The position numbers and the translations under genes are program-made. Source: Liolophura sinensis (Eukaryota; Mollusca; Polyplacophora; Chitonida; Chitonidae). Taken from it: 64,000 bases of DNA. Positions 22,005 through 34,900 of this stretch are shown here, in pieces. The notes beneath the pieces were generated by a model. It worked only from the letters and a program-made list of their open reading frames with translations, had not been told where the DNA came from and searched no databases. Each line of letters opens with the position of its first letter. Position 1 is the first letter of the stretch. The stretch is from assembly GCF_032854445.1 (NCBI RefSeq), contig NC_088301.1, positions 4,513,703 to 4,577,702 of the forward strand, written 5' to 3'.

Positions 22005-22560
22005 CCCATGCCACCGCGCATACATGACCCCCAATCCAACCAGTAACTCTGGGCCAAAACAACCATGCATACGTTACCCCAAATCCAACCAGGAACTCCG
22101 GGTCAAATCCACCATGCATACCTGACCCCAATCCAACCAACCAGTGACTCCGGGCCAAAGGCATCATGCATACATGACCTAACTCCAACCAGGGACTCCA
22201 GGTCAAATCCACCATGCATACCTGACCCCAAATCCAACCAGTGACTCCGGGCCAAAGGCATCATGCATACATGATCTAACTCCAACCAGGGACTCCGGGC
22301 CAAATCCGCCATGCATACCTGAACTCAAATCCAACCAGTGACTCCGGGCCAAAGGCATCATGCATACATGATCTCGATCCAACCAGGGACTCCGGGCCAA
22401 ATCCGCCATGCATACCTGAACTCAAATCCAACCAGTGACTCCGGGCCAAAGGGATCATGCATACATGATCTCGATCCAACCAGGGACTCCGGGCCAAATC
22501 CGCCATGCATACATGACCCCCAATCCAATCAGTGACTCCAGTCCAAAGCCACAATGCAGA
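22005..22560. repeat. 48-49-bp minisatellite, about 11 copies, dimeric
   Basis: Units run 'catgcatacctgacccc', 'aatccaaccagtgactccgg', 'gccaaaggcatc'. Two alternating variants give a ~97-bp dimer. Overlapping open frames on both strands are repeat artefacts. Confidence 0.92.
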
Positions 22561-22751
22561 CGTGATCGCGAAGTCAGAGTGACTCTTGGCAGTTATGACC
22601 CCACAACAGTTTAGCTAGCTCGCTCAACACTCGGCCATGGGTTAAAAAAAAACAAAAACATATTCTTGATTGAATACATGTATTCCTATATATATACATA
22701 TAGACTGCTATCCATTGGAAGCGAATGACAAATACTTACATTATTCAAGGG

Positions 22752-22801
<50 letters not shown>
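22752..22801. repeat. (TA)n microsatellite
   Basis: About 25 uninterrupted TA dinucleotides. Confidence 0.97.
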
Positions 22802-22806
<5 letters not shown>

Positions 22807-23530
22807 ACCACTTCAATTTTCTATATGCATCAATTTAATAATACTGATATTATTTATATCCAAACTCCAAGTCTAAATACAATTGAAATATACAGTGGCC
22901 GTGATCATCGGCCTAATACTTAATGAACTCAAAGCATGCACCTGTTAAAACGTTTCGATTTCTGCTGGCGCGAAACCATTAGGAGAATGTGAGGTACTGG
23001 TTCGTTTGCTCATTTCGGTTACATTTATATGTTCTATAAATATGTAGCCACAATATTATGTGGAAAGCCACATGACTTTTAATCATCGGTTCGATTAAAC
23101 ACCGATTGTTCTGTTTCTTCTATAATAGCAATGCACCATTTCACAATAGCAACATCCGTAGACTTCCTGCAAACCATTCAGAAACGTATTTAAAATCAAA
23201 CAGAAAGCGAAATAATGGTTCGCTAGAAGTACGGATATGTGAAAGTCCTCTTTTGATTCACTGGTTTCTCACATCTGTCTTATCGTCAACCACACGTCTT
23301 CAGCGATGGAAGGCTGTTAAACCCATCCCTTCACTGGGTTCCCGCATTTGCCCTTTTCCCACACAAATATTTTCTTTGCTGCCAACAAAACATCGCTATG
23401 TGAAGTCACTCCTATCAATCACATCTCCTATCACCATTATCACAGTACTCAAAATATCGAAAATAATTCAATGCATGAAATCGGCAAATTGTCCTATCAA
23501 CGTTCTTCTGTTTTGCTCCTGTAGCAAATT

Positions 23531-23851
23531 TCACAAACTCGGCTGTGAGACTGGTTCAACTTGTACGACGTTGTCGTTGTCAAAGCCTTCTCCAGTTTCC
23601 GCCGATCCCTTAGCCGCTAACGCCGCTGCTAGTTTTCGCTGACGCACTCGTTCCGCGTGCTCTGCCTTCTTTCGCATTTTCTCTTGAACTTCTTGCAACC
23701 GTTTTTCTCGTTTGTCTGTGACTTGGTCCATTTTTTGATGCACTTGACTTTCCAGCATCTCTTTCTTAGCCTGAGGACCCTCTGCCGCAGTCATATTCTC
23801 ATGTTTGCTCTCCCATTCACGAATCTTCTCCAGTTTGGATTGTTCCCGTTC
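23531..23851 (-). CDS. STMND1: STMND1-like exon 3 (stop)
   Basis: Acceptor 'catgtgaaacag'. 106 codons and TGA. A nearly continuous charged helix ('KLEKIREWESKHENM', 'VHQKMDQVTDKREKRLQEV') matching the tubulin-binding helix of stathmins, then a short acidic tail ending QPSL. Confidence 0.9.
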   Translation of the reverse strand, partial: EREQSKLEKIREWESKHENMTAAEGPQAKKEMLESQVHQKMDQVTDKREKRLQEVQEKMRKKAEHAERVRQRKLAAALAAKGSAETGEGFDNDNVVQVEPVSQPSL

Positions 23852-26814
23852 CTGTTTCACATGCAGAAAATAAGACATAATCATGATTCAGAAACTGTGT
23901 AAAGGATGCTTTACAATACTGGTCAAGCATCTATACCTTACATTAAACCAATCATAATATTACTCTATACAGTCGTAGCTGCATGAACACCGAACCGGTG
24001 ATGATCGGCTGAATGGGGTGATAAAAGAATAAATACTCCATGGTAGTTTACGACCTAACGTCAGGCGTTGAAGGTTTTCACTCAAGGAAGTTTGAAAACA
24101 AGGAAAAGAATGCCTATGCTGTAACTTGCAGTACAAGCAAACTGCAATATATGAGTGCTCACTCCAGTTTGTCCCAACGCCACAAACCATCTCAATACAG
24201 TTTGGTGTATTTTCCATTCGAATATATTATGGCTTGTGGCCTTCTGATAGTACAAACTATATAGCGTGAATTTGGCTTCATGAGTAGCAAAACTGACGCT
24301 GATTGGCTATTGTACGGGTTAATATGCCACTAAAGAAGCTAGTTATGTTTTCACTATGTATACTTGTTATACATCTCAACCAATTTATGTGAAATCTTGA
24401 GAAAATACACACACCATATATTTGGGGATATTAATTACATACTGTTGCCTGAAAATAGATACTTTTAATTTGAATCATTATTTTTGAATAATGGAAATTT
24501 GCCTAAACCTTCGAAACTCATTATAATTCTGAGGATGGCAAAAACAAATGCCGAAATAATGAGTCACAATGAACTCTTCGTAGTGTATAACGTAAAGGTT
24601 TTCAGCGTTATCACAAGATTTTGAACACATACATATATGTGTCGGTAAAATCTAACTGTTTTTCCTACCTTTCTCCTTCGTTCCGCTCTCTCCAGTTTCT
24701 CTTTGATCTGTTCTTCTGTCAACACCTTCTTCTTCTTCTTCCTCTTCTCTAACTTGGCTAGACGTGCCGGGGGTCTTCGAGTGGCGTCTTCCGGTTTGTC
24801 CATGACCACTTCAAAACTGAGACCCCCGGCGGCCGATGACTTGGGTAGTGATATCAAGCCTTCCTCCCTCAAAGCTTGAATAATGACCAGCTCCTCGTGT
24901 CGCTTAGCTCGGGCACTTTGACGTCTGGGGCAGGCGACACCAACCACGCTCAGCTCTGTGAGTTAAAAAGAGGTGAATAGTTAGGTGATTGTTTAGCTGA
25001 TGGTTTGGCCGTTGATTGTTTGGTTGATTTTTAGTAGAATTTTCGGTTGGGGCAAGTATGAGGAGCCACATTGTAATTGTAAAGGGATGGTGGACAACCA
25101 GGTTAATGTATATGGGTATCTGGGTGTAGGTGCAATTCTTAATTCCAGTTCAATTTGTCTTGATTCATTTAGCACGCGAAGCCGTCTTTGGGATGTCAGT
25201 GCTTGCACGAATAAAGGTCGTGGTGGGAGAAAAGTTGGAGGGGGGGGGGGCGCAGTATGTTAACTCTAATCGCCGAGTTAAGTTATTCGCCTCTTATCCC
25301 AACAAGAGGACTGTACTGAATAACTGAATAACTGAATATCTGATTGCCCCCACACCCAACCCCCGCAAACTGAGGTCAGATTAAATGCCATATAAAAAAG
25401 GGAAACCGTGCATGACTTTGACAAATTATTTGTCACTGTATAAGGCCATTTGCCTTAAATCCAGTCAACATTTACTTCATGGTTGAGAGACGAAACGGAC
25501 CCACAGTTGGTATTAATGGTTAGTTAATCTCTTAATCCGTCTACCCCGCGGGTCCCCGCCGTGTCCTCAAGGGGGCTTAGTGGACAACGCAGCTATATTG
25601 CATATATACACCCATACACTAATATCCGTAAGTCTTATCACTATAACAGCGCAAATAATCCCGAAAACAGGTTTACATGGTAAACACATTTTCCATGTAG
25701 ACCCATTCCCATATAAGACGTTTTTTATATTTATATTACAAGAATAAACAGAAAATACTTTATGGGCATATGTTACACTTCAGCAAACATTTCTTCATCA
25801 AAGTTGGATCACAATGTGCTTCTTAATCGCTTCCGGTTTCAACATAACACGCAGGTCTTGTATTTGTTAATTACATTAATTTGTACATATAAAGGGCATG
25901 TTGATGGCTTGCGAATGTGGCAAAATAGCACTGATAATTGCAGCGAAAATCAATACTAGTATATATTCATCTGTAAATATTCATGAATATATTCTCTTCT
26001 GAGCTGCATTGTCTGCACATGGACCTATCTATCATATCCTACCCTAGCTACACATAGCGATCCGAGACCCGATGGGCTTCTTCGTTGTAAAGTACTGCAC
26101 AGGTGAATGTGTGTCGGAGGTATGTAGGCTACGCTCACATATATGCTTGCTTGACAGATATGCCCCTCAATTTAAGCAATATAAATTTACATTAACAGAA
26201 TTATACTGGGTATAAAACTGATTTGGTTTCTAGTGTTTGAATAACTCCTCTGCATATCACATGGTGTGCCGCGGTTCCTCTTGCTTTCAATACCTTGGAA
26301 TGATCCTCAATGTTTCTTACAACCGTTATTTCCTCACAAGTTCAGATATGATTAGATTCTGCTTAAACGTACGCTTGAATAATGGAATAATCATTTCGAA
26401 GTATCGTTTCCCTGAAAAGTTGCCAATTTTGTCCTTACCTAAATCTCTTTCTTGGAAGCTGTTCTCTACTTCTCTGACGGCATCAGGGTGGGAGTTCTCC
26501 GTAATCACAAAAGAGTAGTCTTCGGCAAGCCCCAGTCCCGAGTCCTGACTGTCATGAGAGCCTTTGGAACTGGCCGATCCCCCACGGTCTGATCCTTCTA
26601 GGGTCGGGTCTAGACCGTCCCTAGACCCCAAAGACCTGCCAGATTTGGATTTACGTTTTCGCTTCTGTAGAATCATGGACTTATCTGTCACGAACAAGTC
26701 CCCATCTTCGCCGGATTTTGTGAGATCTATCTTGCCGCTGTGGTTCCTGGTATCCCTCGTATTCCCCGGGCTGAATGGCTGAACACGAACGGTTTTACTT
26801 TCCTGACATCCCAT
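23531..26814 (-). CDS. STMND1: Stathmin domain-containing protein 1-like (gene span)
   Basis: Three exons: 26814-26439, 24955-24669 and 23851-23531, all GT-AG and in phase, giving 327 aa (human STMND1 is about 276). The product starts MGCQESK, a myristoylation Gly2 with adjacent Cys3, so membrane attachment is likely. Residues 10-125 are a Ser/Gly/charged linker. A stathmin-like domain follows: 'LSFEVVMDKPE' around residue 171, then a Lys-rich stretch and 'LTEEQIKEKLERAERRRK'. The last exon is a long charged helix with 'KMRKKAEHAERVRQRKLAAA' near its end. Stathmin domains bind tubulin dimers; whether this one does is inference. It lies tail-to-tail with the syntaxin gene. Confidence 0.85.
23852..24668 (-). 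other. STMND1-like intron 2
   Basis: 817-bp intron. No repeat, exon or regulatory element recognised. Confidence 0.6.
24669..24955 (-). CDS. STMND1: STMND1-like exon 2
   Basis: Acceptor 'taactcacag', donor 'agaaag|gtagga'. 95 codons after a split Glu codon. Contains 'LREEGLISLPKSS', 'LSFEVVMDKPEDA', a run of five Lys and 'EEQIKEKLERAERRRK', the first part of the stathmin domain. Confidence 0.88.
24956..26438 (-). other. STMND1-like intron 1
   Basis: 1.48-kb intron with a G10 homopolymer near 25240 and otherwise unique sequence. Confidence 0.6.
26439..26814 (-). CDS. STMND1: STMND1-like exon 1
   Basis: ATG at 26814 gives MGCQESKTVRVQPFSP. A second in-frame ATG 30 nt upstream (26844) would bury the MGC motif. 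The MGC start is preferred because the family begins this way. Donor 'gatttag|gtaagg', phase 1. Confidence 0.8.
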
Positions 26815-27099
26815 GGTAAAGGCCCGTTCTAATATCTCAACCACTCGTTTTACAACTCATACACTAAAAAGATGGTTGCTCGTTGGCGGTACTGGTGCCT
26901 TGTCCAGCGCTTGACGATTGTGCTATTGGTTTAAATGACCACCTCTTAAGTATACAGTGTTTATATCTGAAATGTCAGCGGTGATATTTACTGACTGTCC
27001 CTTTTGTTGTCCCGGTTATCCACAGCAGGCCTGACGTGCCGGTTACAAACAGCAGCACCCCGCTAACGATAGCGTTAAGCCAGAACTGTATGTCACCAA

Positions 27100-27175
27100 G
27101 TAAATAGTTGAACACCAGTAGTTAGGCCGCCATCTTGTAACTATAGACGCCCCCCCCCCCGCCCCGGGTAAACAG
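27100..27175 (-). promoter_or_regulatory. Putative STMND1 promoter with YY1-like site
   Basis: 'GCCGCCATCTTG' at 27126-27137 fits the YY1 consensus, often found at or just after transcription starts. It is followed by a C-rich run (27151-27168) whose other strand could form G-quadruplexes. It lies about 310 bp upstream of the MGC start. Confidence 0.4.
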
Positions 27176-27665
27176 CCGTCGGAAACAGACGACAACTACC
27201 GAGGTTGTTCTCGGTTTGGACAGAGCTTGTTACACATAATCGCACACAGATCAATAACCGATCTACAAACCCTATCGTCCATTAGGTGGACGCCGTTGGA
27301 GAGAGCGAAGTGCGTTGCTTATAATCCCATACTGTTTCAAAGGCTTCAGTAGAACGTGATATACATACGCATATTTAAGCAGACAGGTAATTAAAGAGAC
27401 TTAATCAATGACTGAACATGCTATACATATATAAACAAACAATGAACGTGTCACCCTGGCCTTGTCAATCACACTTGGCATGGGACGAATGTCTGGCCGC
27501 GTCAAACCAAACACAGCAATTACTAGTTTTCAGAAATACATGCTTTTTTTCTTCATTCACGTATAGTTCTCTTCAGCAAAACTACCTCAACATGTTGTCA
27601 CAAATAAACTTCACTTACTTGATGAGCCTTTTTAGGAGATGTACAAAAGTGTTTGGTGAAAAAAA

Positions 27666-27719
<54 letters not shown>
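27666..27719. repeat. (TA)n microsatellite
   Basis: Uninterrupted TA tract of about 50 bp. Confidence 0.97.
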
Positions 27720-27720
<1 letters not shown>

Positions 27721-28145
27721 CAGGAAATAATTATAATGAAAAGAAAGAAGAAATAAAATGTAAATAATAAAAATCTAGCACAAGATGTAATAAGACTTGG
27801 ATATCATCTACATGTCACTGATTAAACGTGGGAATTAGCTTGTGAAGTGTATGTATTTATTTCTTAATAATTATGTCTGAACATTATTTTTTAGCCGGGA
27901 AAACAAGGATAAAATCTTCCGAGAGATATGGACTGGCCGAACATTGTGCATCGTCACATCATCAATTATTCAGTACAGATCATGCACCAGTTACGCAGGC
28001 CTACATGTGTGCACGCGCAAACAAAAATGCACTACAGCACGTCCGACAAAACCTATAAGGTTTAAAAAGGCCGTGGACATGATTTAACATACAGGTAGAT
28101 GTATATGCATGACAAAGCCTAGGAATAAACAACCACTTCATTCAG

Positions 28146-28440
28146 TCCATAACAGGTATACGCGTATGCACAATTATGGATTGGTCTATTTATTTGATTT
28201 TACGCTGTATTCACGAATATTTCACATATACGACGGCGGAAATGCACAATTACAGATAAAATGCCATATACGCGTATGCACAATTACAGATAAAATGCCA
28301 TATACATGTATGCACAATTACTGATAATGTCACATACTCATATATGCACAATTACTGATATTGCCATATACCCGTATGCACAATCACTGATAATGCCATA
28401 TAGACGTATGGCCATATAGGCGTATTCACAATTATCGATA
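28146..28440. repeat. 34-bp minisatellite, about 8 copies
   Basis: 'tatacgcgtatgcacaatta' plus 'cagataaaatgcca', becoming diverged to the right. Confidence 0.85.
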
Positions 28441-28449
28441 CGACGATAT

Positions 28450-28690
28450 AGGCGTAATCACGCTGAGGCAGTGGACCAAAAAATACACACTGAAAAGCCG
28501 GGATTGAGGCAGCACCGCGTGGACTCCTGGTCTCACACAACGCCCCTATCCCCTTGGCTAACAATCGTATATGGGAAGCTAATGCCAAGCCCAGACTTGA
28601 ACTTACGACCTCACTGGTCAGGACTGTGAAACAGTTTCTTGTGTCAGGCAGCTTGCTTACCAGCCTGAGCCATTTTGCCGTTAGTCTTTG
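28450..28690 (-). mobile_element. Possible minus-strand SINE with tRNA-like head
   Basis: 'cccagacttgaacttacgac' resembles a reversed B-box and the right end 'accagcctgagccattttgc' resembles an inverted A-box region. No duplicated target site was found. Confidence 0.35.
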
Positions 28691-28699
28691 TTATCAGCT

Positions 28700-29811
28700 A
28701 GTCTGACAGGATGTTTGTCACAACAAAACATTCAAACCATGCCACTTACCTCAGTGCTGACATCTTGAAAATATACAACTTGCGAAAAAAACATCAATAG
28801 TATAATTTCAGGTTTATTTATGTGGTATGATTGACGAACAATTAAAACCCTTTTATTGATTTCTCACTGCACCTGTATAGACAATAGCTTTTTAAAGATA
28901 ATTGTAATGTAACTAAAAAGTTGATTTTATGTAAATGTAATGCAATATATAAATTAAATAGTGTACATGTAATCATTATTAAAATATAATTAATCAGAGA
29001 ATATTAAACAATTCACATTTAAGGCACCAACAAAAATACCATTTATGATGGTTTTCAATTGCCTCTATACATGAACAATGACACATGATTTCCACTTTAT
29101 GTCATCACACTATTTATCAAGAGGGATAAATTTATAGAAAACATTCTATATGATACTACTTTAAATAATGTAAATTATTGAAAGTTTATAGCACAAATAC
29201 TACTTTTGATACTCAATGTTGTTGGTATAAATTATTTTTCACAAAATTTTGTAACAGTGCATTATTTATATATGTTTGTATATGGGAATTAGCAATGAAA
29301 AAATCAACAAATAAATGTCTATTTCCTCAACCCAGAGAGAAATACTTCACAACACTTGACTCGTTATTTTGTAAAATGTAAAAAGAAAATTTAGTCTAAA
29401 ACTTTGTTACATACAATAATAACCAAGCTTGTAAAATAGAACTGTCACAAAAATGTGGTCCATTTTCCCACGTATTTATTCATTTCATTTATGTTCAACG
29501 TTGTAGGCAAGAATTCAATTTTTACAATGGATTCTATCAATATACATGTAGATAAAAATGTATGTATAAAAATGCTCAGGCAGTACACATAATTGTCCAA
29601 CCACAGTTGGAAAATCTGTATAATTTGGACCTTCAGTTATTTCTTTGGTTGCGGTTTTACACTTCACTTGTATAAAAAAAATCTTTTTGTACAAAAAATA
29701 CATCATGGGCCATTCTTCTGTATGCCTTCTTGAAGTATACTGTATTTATCGTAAAAAAAATTGCATAATACATTTAGTACATTTTGAGAGGCAAATGGAG
29801 TTCGTAAAACA
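28700..29811. other. AT-rich intergenic stretch
   Basis: About 1.1 kb of very AT-rich DNA. No gene, array or element recognised. Confidence 0.5.
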
Positions 29812-30975
29812 TCATCCTTCCTTCCAAACCTTACATCATCCTTCCTTCCAAACCTTCCTTCCAAACCTTACATCATCCTTCCTTCCAAACCTTCCTTCCA
29901 AACCTTACATCATCCTTCCTTCCAAACCTTACATCACCTTTCCTTCCAAACCTTAGATCATCCTACATCATCCTTCCTTCCAAACCTTACATCATCCTTC
30001 CTTCCAAACCTTACATCACCCTTCCTTCCAAACCTTACATCATCCTACATCACCCTTCCTTCCAAACCTTAGATCATCCTACATCATCCTTCCTTCCAAA
30101 CCTTCCTTCCAAACCTTACATCATCCTTCCTTCCAAACCTTACATCACCCTTCCTTCCAAACCTTGCATCATCCTTCCTTCCAAACCTTACATCTCCCTT
30201 CCTTCCAAACCTTACATCACCCTTCCTTCCAAACCTTACATCATCCTACATCATCCTACATCATCCTTCCTTCCAAACCTTACATCATCCTTCCATCCAA
30301 ACCTTACATCACACTTCCTTCCAAACCTTACAACACCCTTCCTTCCAAACCTTACATCTCCCTTCCTTCCAAGCCTTACATCACCCTTCCTTCCAAACCT
30401 TACATCATCCTACATCATCCTAAATCATCCTTCCTTCCAAACCTTACATCATCCTTCCTTCCAAACCTTACATCATCCTACATCATCCTTCCTTCCAAAC
30501 TTTACATCATCCTTCCTTCCAAACCTTACATCATCCTACATCATCCTTCCTTCCAAACCTTACATCATCCTTCCTTCCAAACCTTACATCTCCCTTCCTT
30601 CCAAACCTTACATCACCCTTCCTTCCAAACCTTACATCATCCTACATCATCCTAAATCATCCTTCCTTCCAAACCTTACATCATCCTTCGTTCCAAACCT
30701 TACATCATCCTACATCATCCTTCCTTCCAAACCTTACATCACCCTTCCTTCCAAACCTTACATCATCCTACATCATCCTAAATCATCCTTCCTTCCAAAC
30801 CTTACATCATCCTTCCTTCCAAACCTTACATCATCCTACATCACCCTTCCTTCCAAACTTTACATCACCCTTCCTTCCAAACCTTACATCATCCTACATC
30901 ATCCTTCCTTCCAAACCTTACATCATCCTTCCTTCCAAACCTTACATCATCCTTCCTTCCAAACTTTACATCATT
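29812..30975. repeat. Polypyrimidine minisatellite, ~24-bp unit
   Basis: 'ttccttccaaaccttacatc' plus 'atcc', interspersed with short 'tacatcatcc' and 'ttccttccaaacc' units. About 1.16 kb with strong C/T bias on the + strand. The open frame across it is a repeat artefact. Confidence 0.95.
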
Positions 30976-31771
30976 TTAACTCTCAGAATCAGACAAAACG
31001 AGTCAGTCATATTCAAACATTTAGGTCACATTCAATAATCCATGAAAGTTCCAGTCTTGTTTCCATGATGTGTACAATTGCTTCCGAAACAACTTTTAAT
31101 TAATGACCTTCTTAAATGAAGAACTTCCAATTGCATAATATTTGTTAATAAATTTATTTATTGGCTTTTTTGTATTATACAAGATTATTTCTTTTGTATT
31201 ACAGTGGTAAGGTTTATGTGTGGGGAAAACCTCTCCCCTCTTCACAAAACTGTCTGACATAAACAAAGCACCTGTCAATCCTGCTCCCGAGGCCATAATT
31301 ACAAAGCGCTTTATGACTTATGTCAAGAATTCAAACACACCTTCAATTACAATGTTTGCTCTAGGAAGTTTAAAATTGATTCTGTTTATTTATTGCAAAA
31401 TGGATTCAGATTCTTTACTGCCAACCAAAGTACCAACCACAATCTGAGTTTTTTCCTGTTGCAAGTTTCACTTTTTAACAACTTGCAATTTATGACTAAA
31501 GTCTTACGTTGCTTCATAACAGATGATTTCAAAAAGCAATCTTAGACTTGAGTCAAAAGTTTAAAACTCTTATTGCTCATTTGACAAGGTCGAAATATTG
31601 TTTCATAACATGAATTCTGGGTAAGTTATTGTGCAACAAAGTTCAACCAAAATGATAGAAAGGAACATACCAAATTTAATGATTGAAATGACCCTGAGGC
31701 CAGGCTGTCATAGAGTAGTCACAGGCTGTGATGCACCATAGATCTAGTCAGGGTCATCATTGACAGATGTT
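30976..31771 (-). other. GCKR: GCKR downstream region / probable 3' UTR
   Basis: Follows the GCKR stop on the minus strand. A reversed AATAAA ('tttatt') occurs near 31153. No other feature seen. Confidence 0.35.
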
Positions 31772-31909
31772 CTAGGAGTTTTCAGTTGACCGGTGGTCAG
31801 TCATGACCTGCAGAATAGCAGTTCTGATGACAGGTGAGCTGGCTAGTCTCTCTTTAGCTTCTTGCACACCACAGTCAGTAAAGGCCTGAATCAGAGCCAC
31901 AGGGATGAT
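31772..31909 (-). CDS. GCKR: GCKR exon 19 (stop)
   Basis: Acceptor 'gtctttgcag'; 45 codons then TAG at 31774-31772. 'IIPVALIQAFTDCGVQEAKE' matches human 'VIPIALLSLLFRCSITEAQ'. Confidence 0.92.
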   Translation of the reverse strand: MIPVALIQAFTDCGVQEAKERLASSPVIRTAILQVMTDHRSTENS

Positions 31910-34900
31910 CTGCAAAGACAAGATGGTACCTCATGACTTGATGTCAACTACATGAAACAATAACTATAACACAAAAACAGGAGTGAATTTCACTGACACT
32001 GCATGTCTCCACATGAAATGTGCTCTGGACAGACATGGTGTACATACAGTCAGACTGACCTTGGGTTGTGGACAGGCATGTTGAATGTGAGCCATGATGC
32101 TGGCAGACTTCTGATCAGAGGTCAAGAGGTCACAGTTGTATATGCTTCTTAACAGAAACTCTTCAGCTTTGGCTGTGGAACACTTCCCAAACGTCTGAAA
32201 CATATCCCCATTGCTTTATATATAGATTTACTCCAGAAATTCTGACAGTGTTTCTTTCTTACAGTGACAGCCCGCATTGTTATGTGACAGGTATGATCAT
32301 CACAAAATGCTACATTTATTGTTTTTGATTTAGGTTTTACACCGCGCTCAAATATTTCACACTTTAGATATCACAGCCATCTTGTTTATGGAAGAAGAAC
32401 ACTGGCGTGTATGAGCATACTTAAATCACTGCACTTTGCTGGGTACCTCCTGTATTCAGGCACTAGCCTGATCAATCACAGCCATACTGGAGATTACCTT
32501 ATATCCTTACTGGGCTAACCAGCTACTGCCACACCAACAGCATGGGCCTGACACACAATAAAGTATGTCACATTCCCTTGCCTCACAACCACTGGGCAAT
32601 GGAGAGATGCAAGAATGTAGATTTCCTCGCAACAGATATTTACGATTTCAAATATGGTACAACCAACCAAAATAATGGCTATAGATGAGGGATATGTTTG
32701 TTTTACAACTGACCTGTATAATGCTAATCCCACGGTGATACAGTTTGTTGTTGCTACAAAATAATGATAAAGGAGCAGTGCATTAAAAGTACACATAGAA
32801 ATAATGGAAAAGTTAAACAGCAACCCTCGATGGGCTGGGTAATCAGGTACTGATAGACAATCGCTTACATGTGATTTTTTATTGACTTCTTGTTTGTTTT
32901 GTATTTGTCGCTCATATCTGGATTATTATTTCATTTTCTTGTTTCTGGATTTGACAGACACTCCAACAGCGAAGTACCTGATTCTCACATCCACCATCAG
33001 ATTGTTGAAGACTTTCCCACTGATAATATGAGCTCCCGTTGACACAGCATTGTAAACCAATTTTACAGCAAGCTCCCGAACAGATGGACAGAAAGATGAA
33101 GGGACACAGATATTGACAGAAATGTCAGCTCCTTCAGACATCTAACAATGATAAAATCATTTGGGAAACAAACAGGAAAATGTTAGTTCAGTTAAAATGG
33201 GAGTACAGTTTTGTTTCCATAAAATCCTTCTGATTTTACATGCAAGGATCTTGTTTATATGTGGTTATCCTTCATCAGGAAAGCAAATGAGAATGAAGGT
33301 ATTATAAGATTTAGTCTCCCAACCATGACATCATTACTTTCACTTAAATAACATAAAAACCTGATCAGATTTGTTGAAAACAACAATTTATCACAAAAAA
33401 AAAACTGTTTGACACTCTGACCTACCAAATACATTTTTCTACCAAACTTACCGAGCAAGGACGATCTGCTTCGCCAACAATTCTGACAATGGCCGTCTTG
33501 GCACAGCTGGAGGGGACTGAAGCCTTCATATCTGTACATGGAAATCAAACACAAAACTGTGGTGTAGGAATGACAAGGTGAAGAATTGTAGAACAAGTTT
33601 ATTGTTTCTGTAACATCCAAAAAATGACCAAAAATGTCACCTATGACTAAGTTGTGCATTTTTCCTGATTCCTGAGAGTTCTACTGGTATTAGATATTGA
33701 TAATATAATATGTTTTGTGGTTTATTTGGAAGGTAGGATGATAGCCTATTGGCTAAATGTATGTTACAGCACCAAAAGTATTACATATTTGACGACATTT
33801 ATTTGCCTCTAAAAGCTCTTTTCAGAGGAAAATGTTACCTCATTTCATATTACCCAGCCACTTATTCATGAGTTATATTAACACCTTTGAGTCATATATG
33901 ATCAGCAAACAAATGCTGTTCAATCTCTTGTATACCTTGGTGATGAAAATAAATGGAGATCTAATCAGCAGATGTAACCAGTTAACCAAAACAAGGATAA
34001 TCAGGGTATCAAATACAGTGAAGTGTTGCCAGAAATCACCATGATCACAGAGGAGCAGATCACAACATGGCTTCCATATTCCTGGTCTCTAGAAAGGAAA
34101 GCCATTTTCATAGACCGTGGTCATCTTGGTAATAGAAAAGTCTTCATCCAAGTTTATAAGATTTCCACCCCTTCTAGAGAAGGTTTGTAAACCCCTCTGA
34201 TATTACTGTAAATGTTTGCAAGGTGTTTATTCAAGCATATTCTGAAGGCATTGTTCATTGTAGACTGATTATATTTTTTGTGAAGCCTAGAAATTAGTCA
34301 ATCCAACCAATGTAATTTAAAATTTAAAATGTACATCAATTGCCCTGAAAGTTGTTCTTTCATACATGTCATACGCAAAAAGATTGAGGAATAAGTGTAA
34401 TGTTTGGGGGGTAAACAGTAACTAGTTTACTAGTGAGATATGGCTTGTCAAAAGCTCTTCAGTGCAACAGAAGAAGAAAGACAAAGAGAAAAGTAATCAG
34501 CATAACTGAGTCAAAGTTTTTTACCTGGATTGCAGTAGATGACAAGATCTCTGTCTGTAAGTGATGAAAATATCTCTCTCTGGAAGTCAGTTGTCGAAAT
34601 ATGATATTCTTCACCCTTATTCCCAGAAAATTAAAAAAGAAAAAGAAAAAACCGAAAGAAAAAGAATAGTGTACAGTGTTTATTTATTTCTTTCACTGAC
34701 ATTTAACAAGAATTATCATGCTGAGAAAATGTAAGGCGGAGTGTATAATTAACAACAGCATGATCAGGGTGGGACAATCCACAATGGCCCCCAAAATGAA
34801 GAGAAATCTACACAACAAAAGTTTTCCCAAACCAAAGTTCATAAGAGTTTTCATTTGACAGGGTGCTCACCAGTTGGGAAAGGTCTCCATCGTTGTTGCC

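Noticed and set aside
21976..22554. Minus-strand open frames with repeated 'SGMHGGFGPESLVG'-like peptides
   Set aside because: Repeat artefact of the 48-49-bp intergenic array; frames shift between units.
30164..30655. 163-codon Ser/Pro/Leu-rich open frame
   Set aside because: Pure translation of the 24-bp pyrimidine array; no start context or flanking exon.
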